Shown: positions 40,695 through 50,056 of the stretch, piece after piece | Layout: each line of letters starts with the position of its first letter | How positions within the stretch are numbered: position 1 is the first letter of the stretch | Assembly (NCBI GenBank): GCA_963709775.1 | Contig: CAVPXS010000012.1 | Span: 1 to 64,000, forward strand | Reading direction: 5' to 3' | DNA length: 64,000 nt | Origin: Salinimicrobium sp963709775 | Lineage (GTDB): Bacteria > Bacteroidota > Bacteroidia > Flavobacteriales > Flavobacteriaceae | Notes under the pieces: model-generated | Databases searched by the model: none | Told to the model about the DNA's origin: nothing | What the model saw: the letters and a program-made list of their open reading frames with translations, nothing else | Program-made: the position numbers and the translations under genes

Positions 40695-43487
40695 ATGGAC
40701 AAATATTCATTTTTAAATGCCGCACATACAGCCTATTTCGCTGAACTCTATGACCAATACCTACAATATCCCGACAGCGTAGAACCTAGCTGGAGAGCTT
40801 TTTTCCAGGGATTCGATTTTGGGCTGGAGTCTTCCGGAAATGGCCAAACCTTTGTTGAACATCCCGAAAAAGGGGAGCCGATAGAAATGAGTGATTCGGT
40901 TCTCAAGGAGTTTCGGGTGGTGAAGTTGATCGATGGATATCGAACCCGGGGTCATCTTTTCACAAGAACCAATCCCGTACGGGAGCGCAGAAAATACCGT
41001 CCTACTCTTGATATCCAGAATTTTGATCTTGACGAAGGGGATTTGGAAACGGTTTTTAATGCCGGGGAAATTCTAGGAATAGGACCATCTACCCTAAAGC
41101 AGATCATTAAACACCTTGAAAAGGTTTATTGTGATTCCATAGGGATAGAGTACATGTATATTCGAAAGCCTGAACAGGTAAAGTGGATTCAGGATAAATT
41201 GAATATTAATGAGAACCAGCCTTCGTTCAACAACGAGCAGAAAAAACACATTTTAAAGAAGTTAAATGAAGCAGTTTCTTTCGAGAACTTTCTTCATACT
41301 AAATATGTAGGTCAAAAACGTTTTTCTCTGGAAGGAGGAGAAAGTTTGATTCCGGCACTTGATGCCATTATCGAAAAGGCTGCCGATCTTGGGGTGAAGG
41401 ATTTCGTAATGGGAATGGCCCACAGGGGGCGTCTTAGTACCCTTACCAATATCTTTGGGAAAAGTGCAAAGGATATCTTTACGGAATTTGACGGAAAAGA
41501 TTACGAGCAGGACATTTTTGACGGGGATGTGAAATATCACCTGGGATGGACTTCCTGCCGAACAACCGACAGCGGGAAGGAGATCAATATAAATATTGCT
41601 CCCAATCCTTCTCACCTGGAGACCGTAGGAGCCGTAGTCCAGGGTATCACCCGTGGAAAACAAGACCGCCACTACCAGAAAAAAACAGATGCTGTTCTGC
41701 CTATTATTGTGCATGGAGATGCTGCAATATCTGGCCAGGGGATTGTTTATGAAATAGTTCAAATGGCGCAGCTGGAGGGATACACCACCGGCGGTACCAT
41801 ACATATAGTGGTTAACAACCAGGTAGGTTTTACCACCAATTATCTTGACGGTCGTTCTTCGACCTATTGTACAGATGTTGCAAAGGTGACATTGTCTCCT
41901 GTGCTTCATGTGAATGCAGATGATGCCGAGGCGGTAGTACATGCTGTCCTTTTTGCCCTTGACTGGCGAATGACCTTTGGAAGGGATGTTTTTATTGACC
42001 TTTTAGGGTATCGAAAGTACGGGCACAACGAAGGAGATGAACCTAGGTTTACCCAGCCAAAACTTTATAAGGCTATTGCAAGTCATCAGAATCCGCGGGA
42101 TATTTATTCAGAAAAGCTAAAGGCGCAGGGGGTCATTGATGATACCTATGTTCAAAAGCTGGAGGAGGAATATAAGGCAAAGCTTGAAGAGAACCTGGAA
42201 GATTCCCGAAAAGAGGAAAAGACAAGGGTTACTCCATTTATGCAGGACGAATGGGAAGGATTTGAACATGTAGATGAATCCCGCATGATGGAAGAGGTGG
42301 ACACTACCGTGGATATGGAAGTGCTTACCGAAGTTGCCAACGCAGTTTCACAGTTACCTGCCGACAAGAAATTCCTTAGAAAGATAAAGAAACTGGTGGA
42401 TTTACGTCACACCATGTTCTTTGAAAACAACAGCCTTGACTGGAGTATGGCCGAATTACTTGCTTATGGCACGCTCATAAAAGAAGGATATTATGTAAGA
42501 ATGAGTGGGCAGGATGTGGAGCGGGGAACATTTTCTCACCGCCATGCCGTTGTGAAAGTTGAGGATAGTGAAGAAGAGATCATCCTGTTGAACCAGATTG
42601 AAGGAACAGTTTGTGACGCCAAGGAAGGTTCATCCTGTGATCTAAAAATATATAACTCTCTGTTATCTGAATATGGAGTAGTAGGCTTTGATTACGGGTA
42701 CGCAATGGCGAGCCCTAATTGCCTAACCATTTGGGAGGCACAGTTTGGAGACTTCAGCAATGGAGCGCAGATCATGATCGATCAATACATTTCTGCTGCC
42801 GAAGATAAGTGGAAACTACAAAATGGACTGGTAATGTTCTTGCCACATGGATATGAAGGCCAGGGTGCAGAACATTCTTCAGGAAGAATGGAAAGATACC
42901 TGCAGTTATGCGCTAAGGACAACATGTTTGTTGCCGATGTGACCACTCCTGCCAATATGTTCCACCTGCTTAGAAGGCAGATGAAGGTAAATTACAGAAA
43001 ACCTTTAATTATTTTCACTCCAAAAAGTCTGCTAAGGCATTCAAAAGTAGTTTCGACAAAAGAAGAGTTTGCTAATGGTACTTTTCAGCCACTTCTAGAT
43101 GATACGGCGGCCGATGTAGATAAGATCAAATCCCTTGTGTTCTGTACCGGGAAATTCTACTATGACCTGCTGGAGCGCAGGGAAGAATCTGGACGTGATG
43201 ATGTCGCGTTGGTGAGACTAGAACAATTATTCCCATTGCCAACAGATCAAATTAAGGAGGCTATTGAAAAGTATAAGAATGCCGATGATGTCGTGTGGGC
43301 ACAGGAAGAACCGAGAAATATGGGGCCTTATGGACATTTACTGTTGCATCTTGAGGAAGCAAAAAGCTTCAGGGTTTGTAGTAGAAAGTTTTATGGCTCG
43401 CCGGCAGCAGGTAGTTCTGTGAGGTTCAAGAAACGTCACGAAAAAGTTATCGAATCTGTATTTGATAAAACTGTTGAGGTAGTTTAA
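40695..43487 (+). CDS. sucA: 2-oxoglutarate dehydrogenase E1 component
   Basis: 930 residues, full length. N-terminal binding region (YSFLNAAHTAYFAELYDQYL), thiamine-diphosphate motif GDAAISGQGIVYE ... NNQVGFTT, and later EAQFGDFSNGAQIMIDQYIS and LPHGYEGQGAEHSSGR. It decarboxylates 2-oxoglutarate and transfers succinyl to the lipoyl group of E2 in the TCA cycle. It is in an operon with sucB, 57 nt downstream. Confidence 0.98.
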   Translation: MDKYSFLNAAHTAYFAELYDQYLQYPDSVEPSWRAFFQGFDFGLESSGNGQTFVEHPEKGEPIEMSDSVLKEFRVVKLIDGYRTRGHLFTRTNPVRERRKYRPTLDIQNFDLDEGDLETVFNAGEILGIGPSTLKQIIKHLEKVYCDSIGIEYMYIRKPEQVKWIQDKLNINENQPSFNNEQKKHILKKLNEAVSFENFLHTKYVGQKRFSLEGGESLIPALDAIIEKAADLGVKDFVMGMAHRGRLSTLTNIFGKSAKDIFTEFDGKDYEQDIFDGDVKYHLGWTSCRTTDSGKEININIAPNPSHLETVGAVVQGITRGKQDRHYQKKTDAVLPIIVHGDAAISGQGIVYEIVQMAQLEGYTTGGTIHIVVNNQVGFTTNYLDGRSSTYCTDVAKVTLSPVLHVNADDAEAVVHAVLFALDWRMTFGRDVFIDLLGYRKYGHNEGDEPRFTQPKLYKAIASHQNPRDIYSEKLKAQGVIDDTYVQKLEEEYKAKLEENLEDSRKEEKTRVTPFMQDEWEGFEHVDESRMMEEVDTTVDMEVLTEVANAVSQLPADKKFLRKIKKLVDLRHTMFFENNSLDWSMAELLAYGTLIKEGYYVRMSGQDVERGTFSHRHAVVKVEDSEEEIILLNQIEGTVCDAKEGSSCDLKIYNSLLSEYGVVGFDYGYAMASPNCLTIWEAQFGDFSNGAQIMIDQYISAAEDKWKLQNGLVMFLPHGYEGQGAEHSSGRMERYLQLCAKDNMFVADVTTPANMFHLLRRQMKVNYRKPLIIFTPKSLLRHSKVVSTKEEFANGTFQPLLDDTAADVDKIKSLVFCTGKFYYDLLERREESGRDDVALVRLEQLFPLPTDQIKEAIEKYKNADDVVWAQEEPRNMGPYGHLLLHLEEAKSFRVCSRKFYGSPAAGSSVRFKKRHEKVIESVFDKTVEVV

Positions 43488-43544
43488 TTATTATTAATTT
43501 TCAGCCGGTATTAATTTCGGCATTAAAATAAAAAAGAAGAAATC

Positions 43545-44828
43545 ATGGCTTTAGAAATGAAAGTCCCTTCTCCGGGAGAATCGATCACCGAAGTAGAAAT
43601 CGCCCAGTGGCTGGTTGAAGACGGAGATTATGTAGAAAAAGATCAGGCAATTGCCGAAATAGATAGTGACAAGGCTACCCTTGAGCTACCGGCAGAGGCC
43701 AGTGGTATTATTACCTTAAAAGCAGAAGAGGGAGATGCCGTAGCTGTTGGTCAGGTGGTTTGTTTGATCGACACAGATGCTCCAAAACCCGGAGGTGGAG
43801 ATAGTGATTCCAAGGAAGTAGCGAAAGAGGAGAAAGAGGCCTCGTCGGCTAAAGAAGAGGAATTGGAATCTTCTGAAAAAGATAACAAAAAAGCTGAAGC
43901 CAAAACAGAAGCTCCATCAAAACAAAGTACGTCCAAGGAAAAGGAAACTTATGCAACGGGAAGTCCTTCTCCTGCAGCCAAAAAGATTCTTGATGAAAAA
44001 GGAATGGATGCAAATTCTGTAAAAGGAACCGGCCGTGACGGCAGGATCACTAAGGAAGATGCTACCAACGCAAAACCGTCTATGGGTACTCCTGGAAAGG
44101 GTAAGCGTGGGGAAGAACGTAAAAAAATGTCTATGCTGCGCCGTCGCGTTGCAGAGCGCCTGGTAGAAGTTAAGAATGAGACAGCTATGCTTACTACCTT
44201 TAATGAGGTAGATATGTCTGCCATCTTCTCTCTTCGGAAGCAATATAAAGAGGAGTTTAAAGATAGACACGGGGTGAGCCTTGGGTTTATGTCTTTCTTT
44301 ACCCTTGCGGTAGTAAGAGCGCTGGACCTTTATCCCGGAGTGAACTCCATGATCGACGGAGATTACCAGGTGAAGTATGACTATAAAGATATTAGCATTG
44401 CAGTATCAGGTCCAAAAGGATTGATGGTTCCGGTAATGAGAAATGTAGAAAACATGAGCTTCCGTGGGGTGGAAGCAGAGATCAAACGTCTTGCAATTAA
44501 GGTTCGCGACGGGCAGATCACTGTAGATGAAATGACCGGAGGTACATTTACCATTACCAATGGTGGAGTATTTGGTTCTATGCTTTCAACGCCTATTCTA
44601 AATCCTCCTCAAAGCGGAATTCTTGGAATGCACAACATTGTGGACAGGCCTGTGGCTATTGACGGTCATGTGGAAATTCGTCCTATTATGTATGTAGCAC
44701 TTTCTTATGATCACAGGATTATTGACGGAAAAGAATCTGTAGGATTTTTGGTAGCCATAAAAGAGGCACTGGAAAATCCGGAAGAACTTCTTATGGATAA
44801 TGATGTGAAGAGAGCTCTGGAATTATAG
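43545..44828 (+). CDS. sucB: Dihydrolipoyl succinyltransferase, E2 of 2-oxoglutarate dehydrogenase
   Basis: 427 residues. Lipoyl domain with EIDSDKATLEL (lipoyl-lysine in DKA), an acidic/lysine-rich linker, an E1/E3-binding domain (ASPAAKKILDEKGMD-like, with GTGRDGRITKED) and the catalytic domain ending in the HxxxD motif SYDHRIIDG. It transfers succinyl from lipoate to CoA. It follows sucA in the same operon and ends just before a strong terminator. E3 (lpd) is not in the window. Confidence 0.98.
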   Translation: MALEMKVPSPGESITEVEIAQWLVEDGDYVEKDQAIAEIDSDKATLELPAEASGIITLKAEEGDAVAVGQVVCLIDTDAPKPGGGDSDSKEVAKEEKEASSAKEEELESSEKDNKKAEAKTEAPSKQSTSKEKETYATGSPSPAAKKILDEKGMDANSVKGTGRDGRITKEDATNAKPSMGTPGKGKRGEERKKMSMLRRRVAERLVEVKNETAMLTTFNEVDMSAIFSLRKQYKEEFKDRHGVSLGFMSFFTLAVVRALDLYPGVNSMIDGDYQVKYDYKDISIAVSGPKGLMVPVMRNVENMSFRGVEAEIKRLAIKVRDGQITVDEMTGGTFTITNGGVFGSMLSTPILNPPQSGILGMHNIVDRPVAIDGHVEIRPIMYVALSYDHRIIDGKESVGFLVAIKEALENPEELLMDNDVKRALEL

Positions 44829-44845
44829 AGTTCGAAAAATGATAA

Positions 44846-44887
44846 AAAAGAAAGGCCGTAATTTCGAAAATTACGGCCTTTCTTTTT
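44846..44887. terminator. Bidirectional terminator of the sucAB operon
   Basis: Stem AAAGAAAGGCCGTAATTT/AAATTACGGCCTTTCTTT (18 bp) around a short loop; an A-run before and a T-run after. Confidence 0.92.
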
Positions 44888-44890
44888 GTA

Positions 44891-44995
44891 CTAGTATGTA
44901 AGTAGAATGTAGAGATTGAGTACCAGTACAAACATAATCAACAGTGCCAGTAACGCCGGAAACACCGGCAGGTGTTTTAGGTTTAAGAAATTCAT
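44891..44995 (-). CDS. Putative 34-residue single-helix membrane protein
   Basis: A short open frame: ATG at 44993-44995, TAG at 44891-44893. It reads MNFLNLKHLPVFPALLALLI then MFVLVLNLYILLTY. After a short basic/polar lead comes one long uninterrupted membrane helix, which is unlikely by chance in a frame with a start and stop placed between the aspartic-protease gene and the terminator. Expression is not shown; there is no strong Shine-Dalgarno, as is common in Bacteroidetes. Confidence 0.45.
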   Translation of the reverse strand: MNFLNLKHLPVFPALLALLIMFVLVLNLYILLTY

Positions 44996-45077
44996 AGCGG
45001 TAGATTTTTTGGTTAACCTCAAGGTAGTTAAAGATGTACCGCTGATAAAATGGGTGGAAACCCCCATTTTTTAAAAT

Positions 45078-45533
45078 TTATTTCAGGTAAAGGTTCATGG
45101 ATTTGTAATCAATAATGGCTTTGCCTTTTTTAAGTATGTCGGCGCCAATAATTCCCTGCACCTTTTCGGCCTTGTGTTTGACCAGAGCCTCATTAACATG
45201 TTTAAGATCGAAAAGGATGAGATCTACTTTTTTTGTTTTCCAGCCTTTGATCTCAATGAGGTTCTTCATGGCAATTTGAGTCAACATATTAGTTGCCCCG
45301 GCACCTGCCGCTTTTACATCACTGTCTTCTGCGAGTAATTCGAAATAGGAAATAGCTTCCAGCCCAACGCAGGTGCTGGACGCCCCGGTATCAAGGATGA
45401 AATTTCCTTCAATTTTATTTATTTTCGCTTTTAGTTCCAGGTGTTGAGTGGCGGTATAGGTGAGAGGTATTCTTGTGTATCCTTTTTCTTTAAGTAACTT
45501 CTTAAGAGATGCCATTCTTTTCTTTTTTGGCAA
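45078..45533 (-). CDS. Retropepsin-like (clan AA) aspartic protease
   Basis: 151 residues. The single active-site motif DTGASST in FILDTGASSTCVG, with a downstream hydrophobic-hydrophobic-Gly (IIGADILKK), marks a retropepsin-like monomer that would dimerise. The N-terminus is a lysine-rich cytoplasmic start with no signal peptide. It is of unknown substrate. A 34-residue membrane peptide gene may follow it. Confidence 0.83.
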   Translation of the reverse strand: MPKKKRMASLKKLLKEKGYTRIPLTYTATQHLELKAKINKIEGNFILDTGASSTCVGLEAISYFELLAEDSDVKAAGAGATNMLTQIAMKNLIEIKGWKTKKVDLILFDLKHVNEALVKHKAEKVQGIIGADILKKGKAIIDYKSMNLYLK

Positions 45534-45562
45534 AGATAGCTGTATAAATTAAATTATTTTTG
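45526..45562 (+). promoter_or_regulatory. Putative promoter of the TatD-acyltransferase-asparaginase run
   Basis: TTTG (45526-45529), 25 nt, then TATTTTTG (45555-45562). The -7 match is exact; the spacer is somewhat longer than usual. It overlaps the start of the divergent aspartic-protease gene. Confidence 0.45.
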
Positions 45563-45567
45563 CATTT

Positions 45568-46335
45568 ATGACAATAACAGATACTCATACCCATCTCTAC
45601 AGTGAGTCTTTTGAAGAAGATCGCAGGGAGATGATAAATAGAGCATTAGATGCCAATATTACGCGTTTTTTTATTCCGGCTATTGATTCAGCCTATATTG
45701 AAGATATGTATGCTCTGGAAAAAGAATTCCCCGAAAATATTTTTTTAATGGCCGGGCTGCATCCCACTCATGTAAAGGAGAATTTTCGGGAGGAATTGGA
45801 TATTGTGGAAAAGCAGCTTAATGAAAAGAAGTTTTATGCAGTGGGAGAGACAGGAGTTGATCTTTACTGGGATAAGTCAACTTTAAAAATTCAGCAGGAA
45901 GCTTTCAGGTATCAAATTCAGCTTGCCAAAAAACATCAACTGCCAATTGTAATCCATTGCCGGGACGCATTTGATGAAGTGTTTGAAGTGCTGGAACAAG
46001 AGAAAGGAGAAGGTCTTTTTGGAATATTCCATTGCTTTACCGGGACCCATGAGCAGGCTTTAAAGGCGCTTTCCTATAATATGAAACTGGGAATTGGGGG
46101 CGTAGTAACCTTCAAAAATGGCAAAATTGACAGGTTTTTAGATCAGATCCCGCTTAGTGAAATTGTGCTGGAGACCGATTCTCCTTACCTGGCGCCGGCA
46201 CCTTACAGGGGTAAACGCAATGAAAGTCTTTATATAATTGAGGTGCTTAACAAGGTTGCGGAGGTCTATAACACCACTCCCGAAGAAATAGCTGCAGTCA
46301 CAACCCGTAACTCACGGGATATTTTTGGGATATAA
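45568..46335 (+). CDS. TatD-family metal-dependent deoxyribonuclease
   Basis: 255 residues, a TIM-barrel hydrolase. Metal ligands: TDTHTHLY (HxH) at the start, GETGVDLYWD, HCRDA and ETDSPYLAP near the end. Family enzymes cut DNA 3' to 5' and may act in repair; some are D-aminoacyl-tRNA-like hydrolases. It begins the run tatD-acyltransferase-asparaginase, with an 11-nt overlap to the next frame if the longest start were used. Confidence 0.92.
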   Translation: MTITDTHTHLYSESFEEDRREMINRALDANITRFFIPAIDSAYIEDMYALEKEFPENIFLMAGLHPTHVKENFREELDIVEKQLNEKKFYAVGETGVDLYWDKSTLKIQQEAFRYQIQLAKKHQLPIVIHCRDAFDEVFEVLEQEKGEGLFGIFHCFTGTHEQALKALSYNMKLGIGGVVTFKNGKIDRFLDQIPLSEIVLETDSPYLAPAPYRGKRNESLYIIEVLNKVAEVYNTTPEEIAAVTTRNSRDIFGI

Positions 46336-46387
46336 ACAGGACTTGTGCTTATATTTTTGTTTTTTTGCTAACTCTAACGATCAACCA

Positions 46388-47530
46388 GTGACAAATTACG
46401 ATGATATTCGGTTTTACGACGATGCAGAAGTACAGGGTGCTTTAAAGGATTATGTACGGCATCCTATGATCAAAGGTCTTTTGCAGTTTACCTTTCCGAA
46501 TGTTGCATTTGAGAAGGTAGAGGAGAAGGTCCTTAGCTGTAATTCTATTCGGGACTTCCAGACTGAAATTATTTATCACACCGTGCAAAAGGTGTTGAGC
46601 AAAAGCTCTGAGGGTTTATCTTATTCGGGATTTGATAAACTCGATAAAAATGAGTCTTACCTGTATATTTCCAATCACAGGGACATAGTTCTTGATACTT
46701 CCCTGCTTAATTGTGTGCTTTACGAGGCCGATCTTAAGATGACTGCTTCGGCTATTGGGGATAACCTGGTGAAAAAGCCGTTCCTGCTTGCACTTTCCCG
46801 ACTCAATCGTAATTTCCTGGTGACACGGGGAGTGAGTCCAAGGGAAATGCTGAAGAGCTCTCAAAAACTTTCAGAATATATAAGAAAACTTCTCCTCGAG
46901 GAGAAACGATCCGTCTGGATGGCTCAGCGTGAGGGTAGGACCAAAGACGGTAATGATCATACACAGCAAGGAGTGCTGAAAATGCTGGCGATGGCAAAGG
47001 GAGATGACTCTGTGGCCGAATATTTTGGTAAACTGAAAGTTGTGCCTGTGGCGATTTCCTATGAATTTGATCCTACAGATGTGCTAAAGTTGCCGGAGAT
47101 CCTTGCCAAAAGAATGGAGCAGATCTATACAAAGTCGGCAAATGAAGATTTTAAATCTATTCTAAAAGGTGCCCTTGGAAATAAAGGGAGAATACATATT
47201 GCTGCCGGAGAACCTATAAGCACAGAGGCTCTTAAGGAGATCGAGGCGAAAGCCGGATCTGTGAACGAACAGCTGCAAGTCTTAACGGCGAGTATTGATC
47301 GTCGCATCCATCGCAATTATAAGCTTTGGCCTGCCAACTACATCGCTTTTGATTTGCTTAATGGTAGCAGCATGTTCGAGGAGTTCTACAATTCAAAACA
47401 AAAGAGACAATTTGAAAGGCGTCTTACCCGTAGAGTCGACTTTAAGAATGCACTTGAGGTGAACAGTTATCTTCTAATGTACGCCAATCCAGTGATTAAT
47501 CAGAAGAATCAGCATGAAAACCAGCGCTAA
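46388..47530 (+). CDS. Lysophosphatidic-acid-type acyltransferase (PlsC-like)
   Basis: About 380 residues from GTG 46388 (MTNYDDIRFYDD); the longer frame from 46325 overlaps tatD and starts with a Cys/Phe-rich stretch. Acyltransferase motifs: SNHRDIVLDTSLL (HxxxxD) and WMAQREGRTKDGND (EGR). It is predicted to acylate a glycerolipid on the inner face of the membrane; it is longer than typical PlsC (about 240), with an extended C-terminal half. Exact acceptor unknown. It overlaps the asparaginase gene by 17 nt. Confidence 0.88.
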   Translation: MTNYDDIRFYDDAEVQGALKDYVRHPMIKGLLQFTFPNVAFEKVEEKVLSCNSIRDFQTEIIYHTVQKVLSKSSEGLSYSGFDKLDKNESYLYISNHRDIVLDTSLLNCVLYEADLKMTASAIGDNLVKKPFLLALSRLNRNFLVTRGVSPREMLKSSQKLSEYIRKLLLEEKRSVWMAQREGRTKDGNDHTQQGVLKMLAMAKGDDSVAEYFGKLKVVPVAISYEFDPTDVLKLPEILAKRMEQIYTKSANEDFKSILKGALGNKGRIHIAAGEPISTEALKEIEAKAGSVNEQLQVLTASIDRRIHRNYKLWPANYIAFDLLNGSSMFEEFYNSKQKRQFERRLTRRVDFKNALEVNSYLLMYANPVINQKNQHENQR

Positions 47531-48542
47531 TATTCTCCTAATATATACTGGGGGAACCATTGGTATGGTGAAGGATTTTGAGACAGGTGCGCTCAAGGCC
47601 TTCAACTTTGATGAGCTGTTGCAAAATATCCCTGAATTAAAACTGCTGGAACATCATATTGACACGGTGAGTTTTGAAAGGCCTATAGATTCTTCAAACA
47701 TGAATCCTGCCTATTGGGTGCAAATGGCCGAAATCATTGAAGAGAAATATGAAGAGTATGACGGGTTTGTTGTTTTGCATGGGAGTGATACCATGTCTTA
47801 CAGTGCATCGGCTCTAAGTTTTATGTTTGAAAACCTTTCAAAACCTGTGATCCTGACCGGTTCCCAGTTACCTATTGGGGATCTAAGGACAGATGCTAAA
47901 GAAAATCTCATTACCAGTATTCAAATCGCAGGACTTCAAAAGAACGGAAAGCCGGTAATCACCGAGGTTGGTCTTTATTTTGAATACAAGTTATACAGGG
48001 GGAACCGTACTTCTAAAATTAATGCAGAGCATTTTCAGGCTTTTGCGTCACCTAATTACCCTCCTTTAGTAAATTCGGGAGTTCATTTGGCAGTTAATGA
48101 CGCGTATTTATGGAAGCCCAACCAGCGTCGCAAGATGAAACTTCACAGAGGTCTTAATGATGAGATTGCATTGGTAAAGATCTTCCCGGGGATAAACAGG
48201 AGTTTATTGGAGCATATATTGAGCAAAGAAGGATTGAAGGGAGTGATCCTGGAAACTTATGGTAGCGGGAATGCGCCTACCCAGGAATGGTTTGTTCAAT
48301 TACTTAAGGATACAATTTCAAGAGGTGTGGTGATTGTTAATGTCACTCAATGCATTGGTGGTAGCGTAGCGATGGGCCAATACGAAACAAGTACACAACT
48401 CAAAAAAATTGGAGTTGTCTCGGGTAAAGACATTACTACAGAGGCAGCTGTGGCTAAAATGATGTATCTCCTGGCGAAGGAACTAAGCCCAAAAGTATTT
48501 AGAACAATATTTGAAACTTCCTTACGCGGGGAAATGTCATAA
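47514..48542 (+). CDS. ansA: Type I L-asparaginase
   Basis: 342 residues. Catalytic Thr in ILLIYTGGTIGMV, second Thr motif FVVLHGSDTMSYSASAL and the conserved GSQLPIGDLRTDAKEN. It lacks a signal peptide, so it is the cytoplasmic, low-affinity type I form. It hydrolyses asparagine to aspartate and ammonia. It overlaps the acyltransferase gene, indicating coupling, though the roles are unrelated. Confidence 0.94.
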   Translation: MKTSANILLIYTGGTIGMVKDFETGALKAFNFDELLQNIPELKLLEHHIDTVSFERPIDSSNMNPAYWVQMAEIIEEKYEEYDGFVVLHGSDTMSYSASALSFMFENLSKPVILTGSQLPIGDLRTDAKENLITSIQIAGLQKNGKPVITEVGLYFEYKLYRGNRTSKINAEHFQAFASPNYPPLVNSGVHLAVNDAYLWKPNQRRKMKLHRGLNDEIALVKIFPGINRSLLEHILSKEGLKGVILETYGSGNAPTQEWFVQLLKDTISRGVVIVNVTQCIGGSVAMGQYETSTQLKKIGVVSGKDITTEAAVAKMMYLLAKELSPKVFRTIFETSLRGEMS

Positions 48543-48641
48543 AAATTCCGGGCTGTTACTTGACCAGCTTCTCTTTTTTTTCGTTATTTGGCGAACTGTT
48601 CAGAAATAGCTTGAAAAAAGATTTTGTCAGTAGAATACTTT

Positions 48642-48729
48642 AGAGAGGTGGCCGAGTGGTCGAAGGCGCACGCCTGGAAAGTGTGTATACGCCACAAGCG
48701 TATCGAGGGTTCGAATCCCTTCCTCTCTG
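48642..48729 (+). tRNA. tRNA-Ser (anticodon GGA)
   Basis: An 88-nt class II tRNA. The acceptor stem AGAGAGG/CCTCTCT closes it. The D-arm GGCCGAGTGGTCGAAGGC, the anticodon loop CTGGAAA (GGA at 48676-48678), a long variable arm (about 48685-48705) and the T-arm GGGTTCGAATCCC are all in place. The discriminator is G and CCA is not encoded. It reads UCC/UCU serine codons. Confidence 0.97.
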
Positions 48730-48799
48730 CTAGTTATTTTTATTTGAATAAATATTTATATCTTTAACCCGTTAACTAATTAAATTAAGACAAAAAGTA

Positions 48800-49594
48800 A
48801 TGAAAAGATTATTTTCAATTTTGGTGATCGCTACAATTATGGTGTTCGGAGCCGTAGATGTAAATGCGACAAATAACGTGAATGCCCTGCCGGCTACCAT
48901 GGTGAACTTTGTTCAGGATGAAGATCAGGCAGTTGCTGAAGAAACTGAAGATGTAGGATTTCACCAGGAGCTTAAAAGACGCTTCATCGAAGGTGGACCC
49001 GGATTTATGGGGATCGTACTTCTTTGTTTGATCTTAGGTCTGGCGATCGCGATTGAAAGAATTATATATCTTAACCTTGCAACTACTAATACCAAGAAGT
49101 TGGCGCAGGATGTTGAAGACGCATTGAATACTGGTGGTATCGAAGCTGCCAAGGATGTTTGTCGTAACACAAAAGGTCCTGTTGCTTCTATTTATTACCA
49201 GGGTCTTGACCGCGCAGATGAAGGTACAGAAGCTGCTGAAAAAGCAGTTGTAGCTTACGGTGGTGTTCAAATGGGACTTCTTGAGAAAAACGTATCATGG
49301 GTATCTCTATTTATCGCTCTGGCTCCTATGCTTGGGTTCATGGGTACGGTAATTGGTATGATCGAGGCTTTCGATAGAATCGAAGCTGCGGGAGATATGC
49401 AACCTTCACTAGTTGCTGGTGGTATTAAGATCGCTCTTCTTACTACGGTATTTGGTTTGATCGTGGCTATTATTCTTCAAATCTTTTACAACTACATTAT
49501 CGCTAAGATCGACCGTATCGTGAATGATATGGAAGATGCTTCTATCACATTGATGGATATTCTTGTAGACTACAAGAACAAAAGAAGAGTATAA
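48800..49594 (+). CDS. exbB: ExbB/TolQ/MotA-type proton channel
   Basis: 264 residues: an N-terminal signal-like helix, a helix at GFMGIVLLCLILGLAIAIER, and the paired helices SLFIALAPMLGFMGTVIGMI (proton path) and TTVFGLIVAIILQIFYNY. With ExbD it uses the proton gradient to energise outer-membrane TonB-dependent uptake or envelope work. It starts the operon exbB-(145 aa)-exbD-exbD. Confidence 0.95.
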   Translation: MKRLFSILVIATIMVFGAVDVNATNNVNALPATMVNFVQDEDQAVAEETEDVGFHQELKRRFIEGGPGFMGIVLLCLILGLAIAIERIIYLNLATTNTKKLAQDVEDALNTGGIEAAKDVCRNTKGPVASIYYQGLDRADEGTEAAEKAVVAYGGVQMGLLEKNVSWVSLFIALAPMLGFMGTVIGMIEAFDRIEAAGDMQPSLVAGGIKIALLTTVFGLIVAIILQIFYNYIIAKIDRIVNDMEDASITLMDILVDYKNKRRV

Positions 49595-49611
49595 CATTAC
49601 CAAACTTAATT

Positions 49612-50049
49612 ATGAGCTTACATAAAATATTAAAATATTTAGCGCTCGTTATCGGTGTTATTGGACTAATCCTTTGGGGAAGAGTTCTAATGGCCGGTGA
49701 TGATGCTATAGAAAACTCGGCAGATGTACAGGCAAGTGTGGTAACTCCATTCCTGTATGTGGCATACTTAGTGTTTGCTATAATTGTGCTCCTTGTGCTA
49801 TTCTTTGTGATCAAAGGACTGTTTTCGGGGGATATTATGCGAACCCTAATCGCAGTAGGAGCGTTTATTGTGGTTATTGGTATTGCATATGTACTTACAA
49901 GCGGTACCGAGAGACAACTTAATGATGGAACGATGCTTTCAGCAAGTGCAGACCATTGGGTAGGAGCAGGTTTAGTAACCTTTTATATCCTTGCCGGTAC
50001 AGCAATATTGCTAATGGTACTTTCCGGAGTCAGAAAACTTATAAACTAA
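49612..50049 (+). CDS. Small membrane protein of the ExbB/D operon
   Basis: 145 residues with three to four hydrophobic helices (YLALVIGVIGLILWGRVLMA; YVAYLVFAIIVLLVLFFVIK; LIAVGAFIVVIGIAYVL). It lies 17 nt after exbB and 7 nt before exbD. The position is conserved in flavobacterial exbB-exbD operons as I know them, but no function has been assigned. It is probably an inner-membrane accessory of the energy-transducing complex. Confidence 0.75.
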   Translation: MSLHKILKYLALVIGVIGLILWGRVLMAGDDAIENSADVQASVVTPFLYVAYLVFAIIVLLVLFFVIKGLFSGDIMRTLIAVGAFIVVIGIAYVLTSGTERQLNDGTMLSASADHWVGAGLVTFYILAGTAILLMVLSGVRKLIN

Positions 50050-50056
50050 ATTAGCT

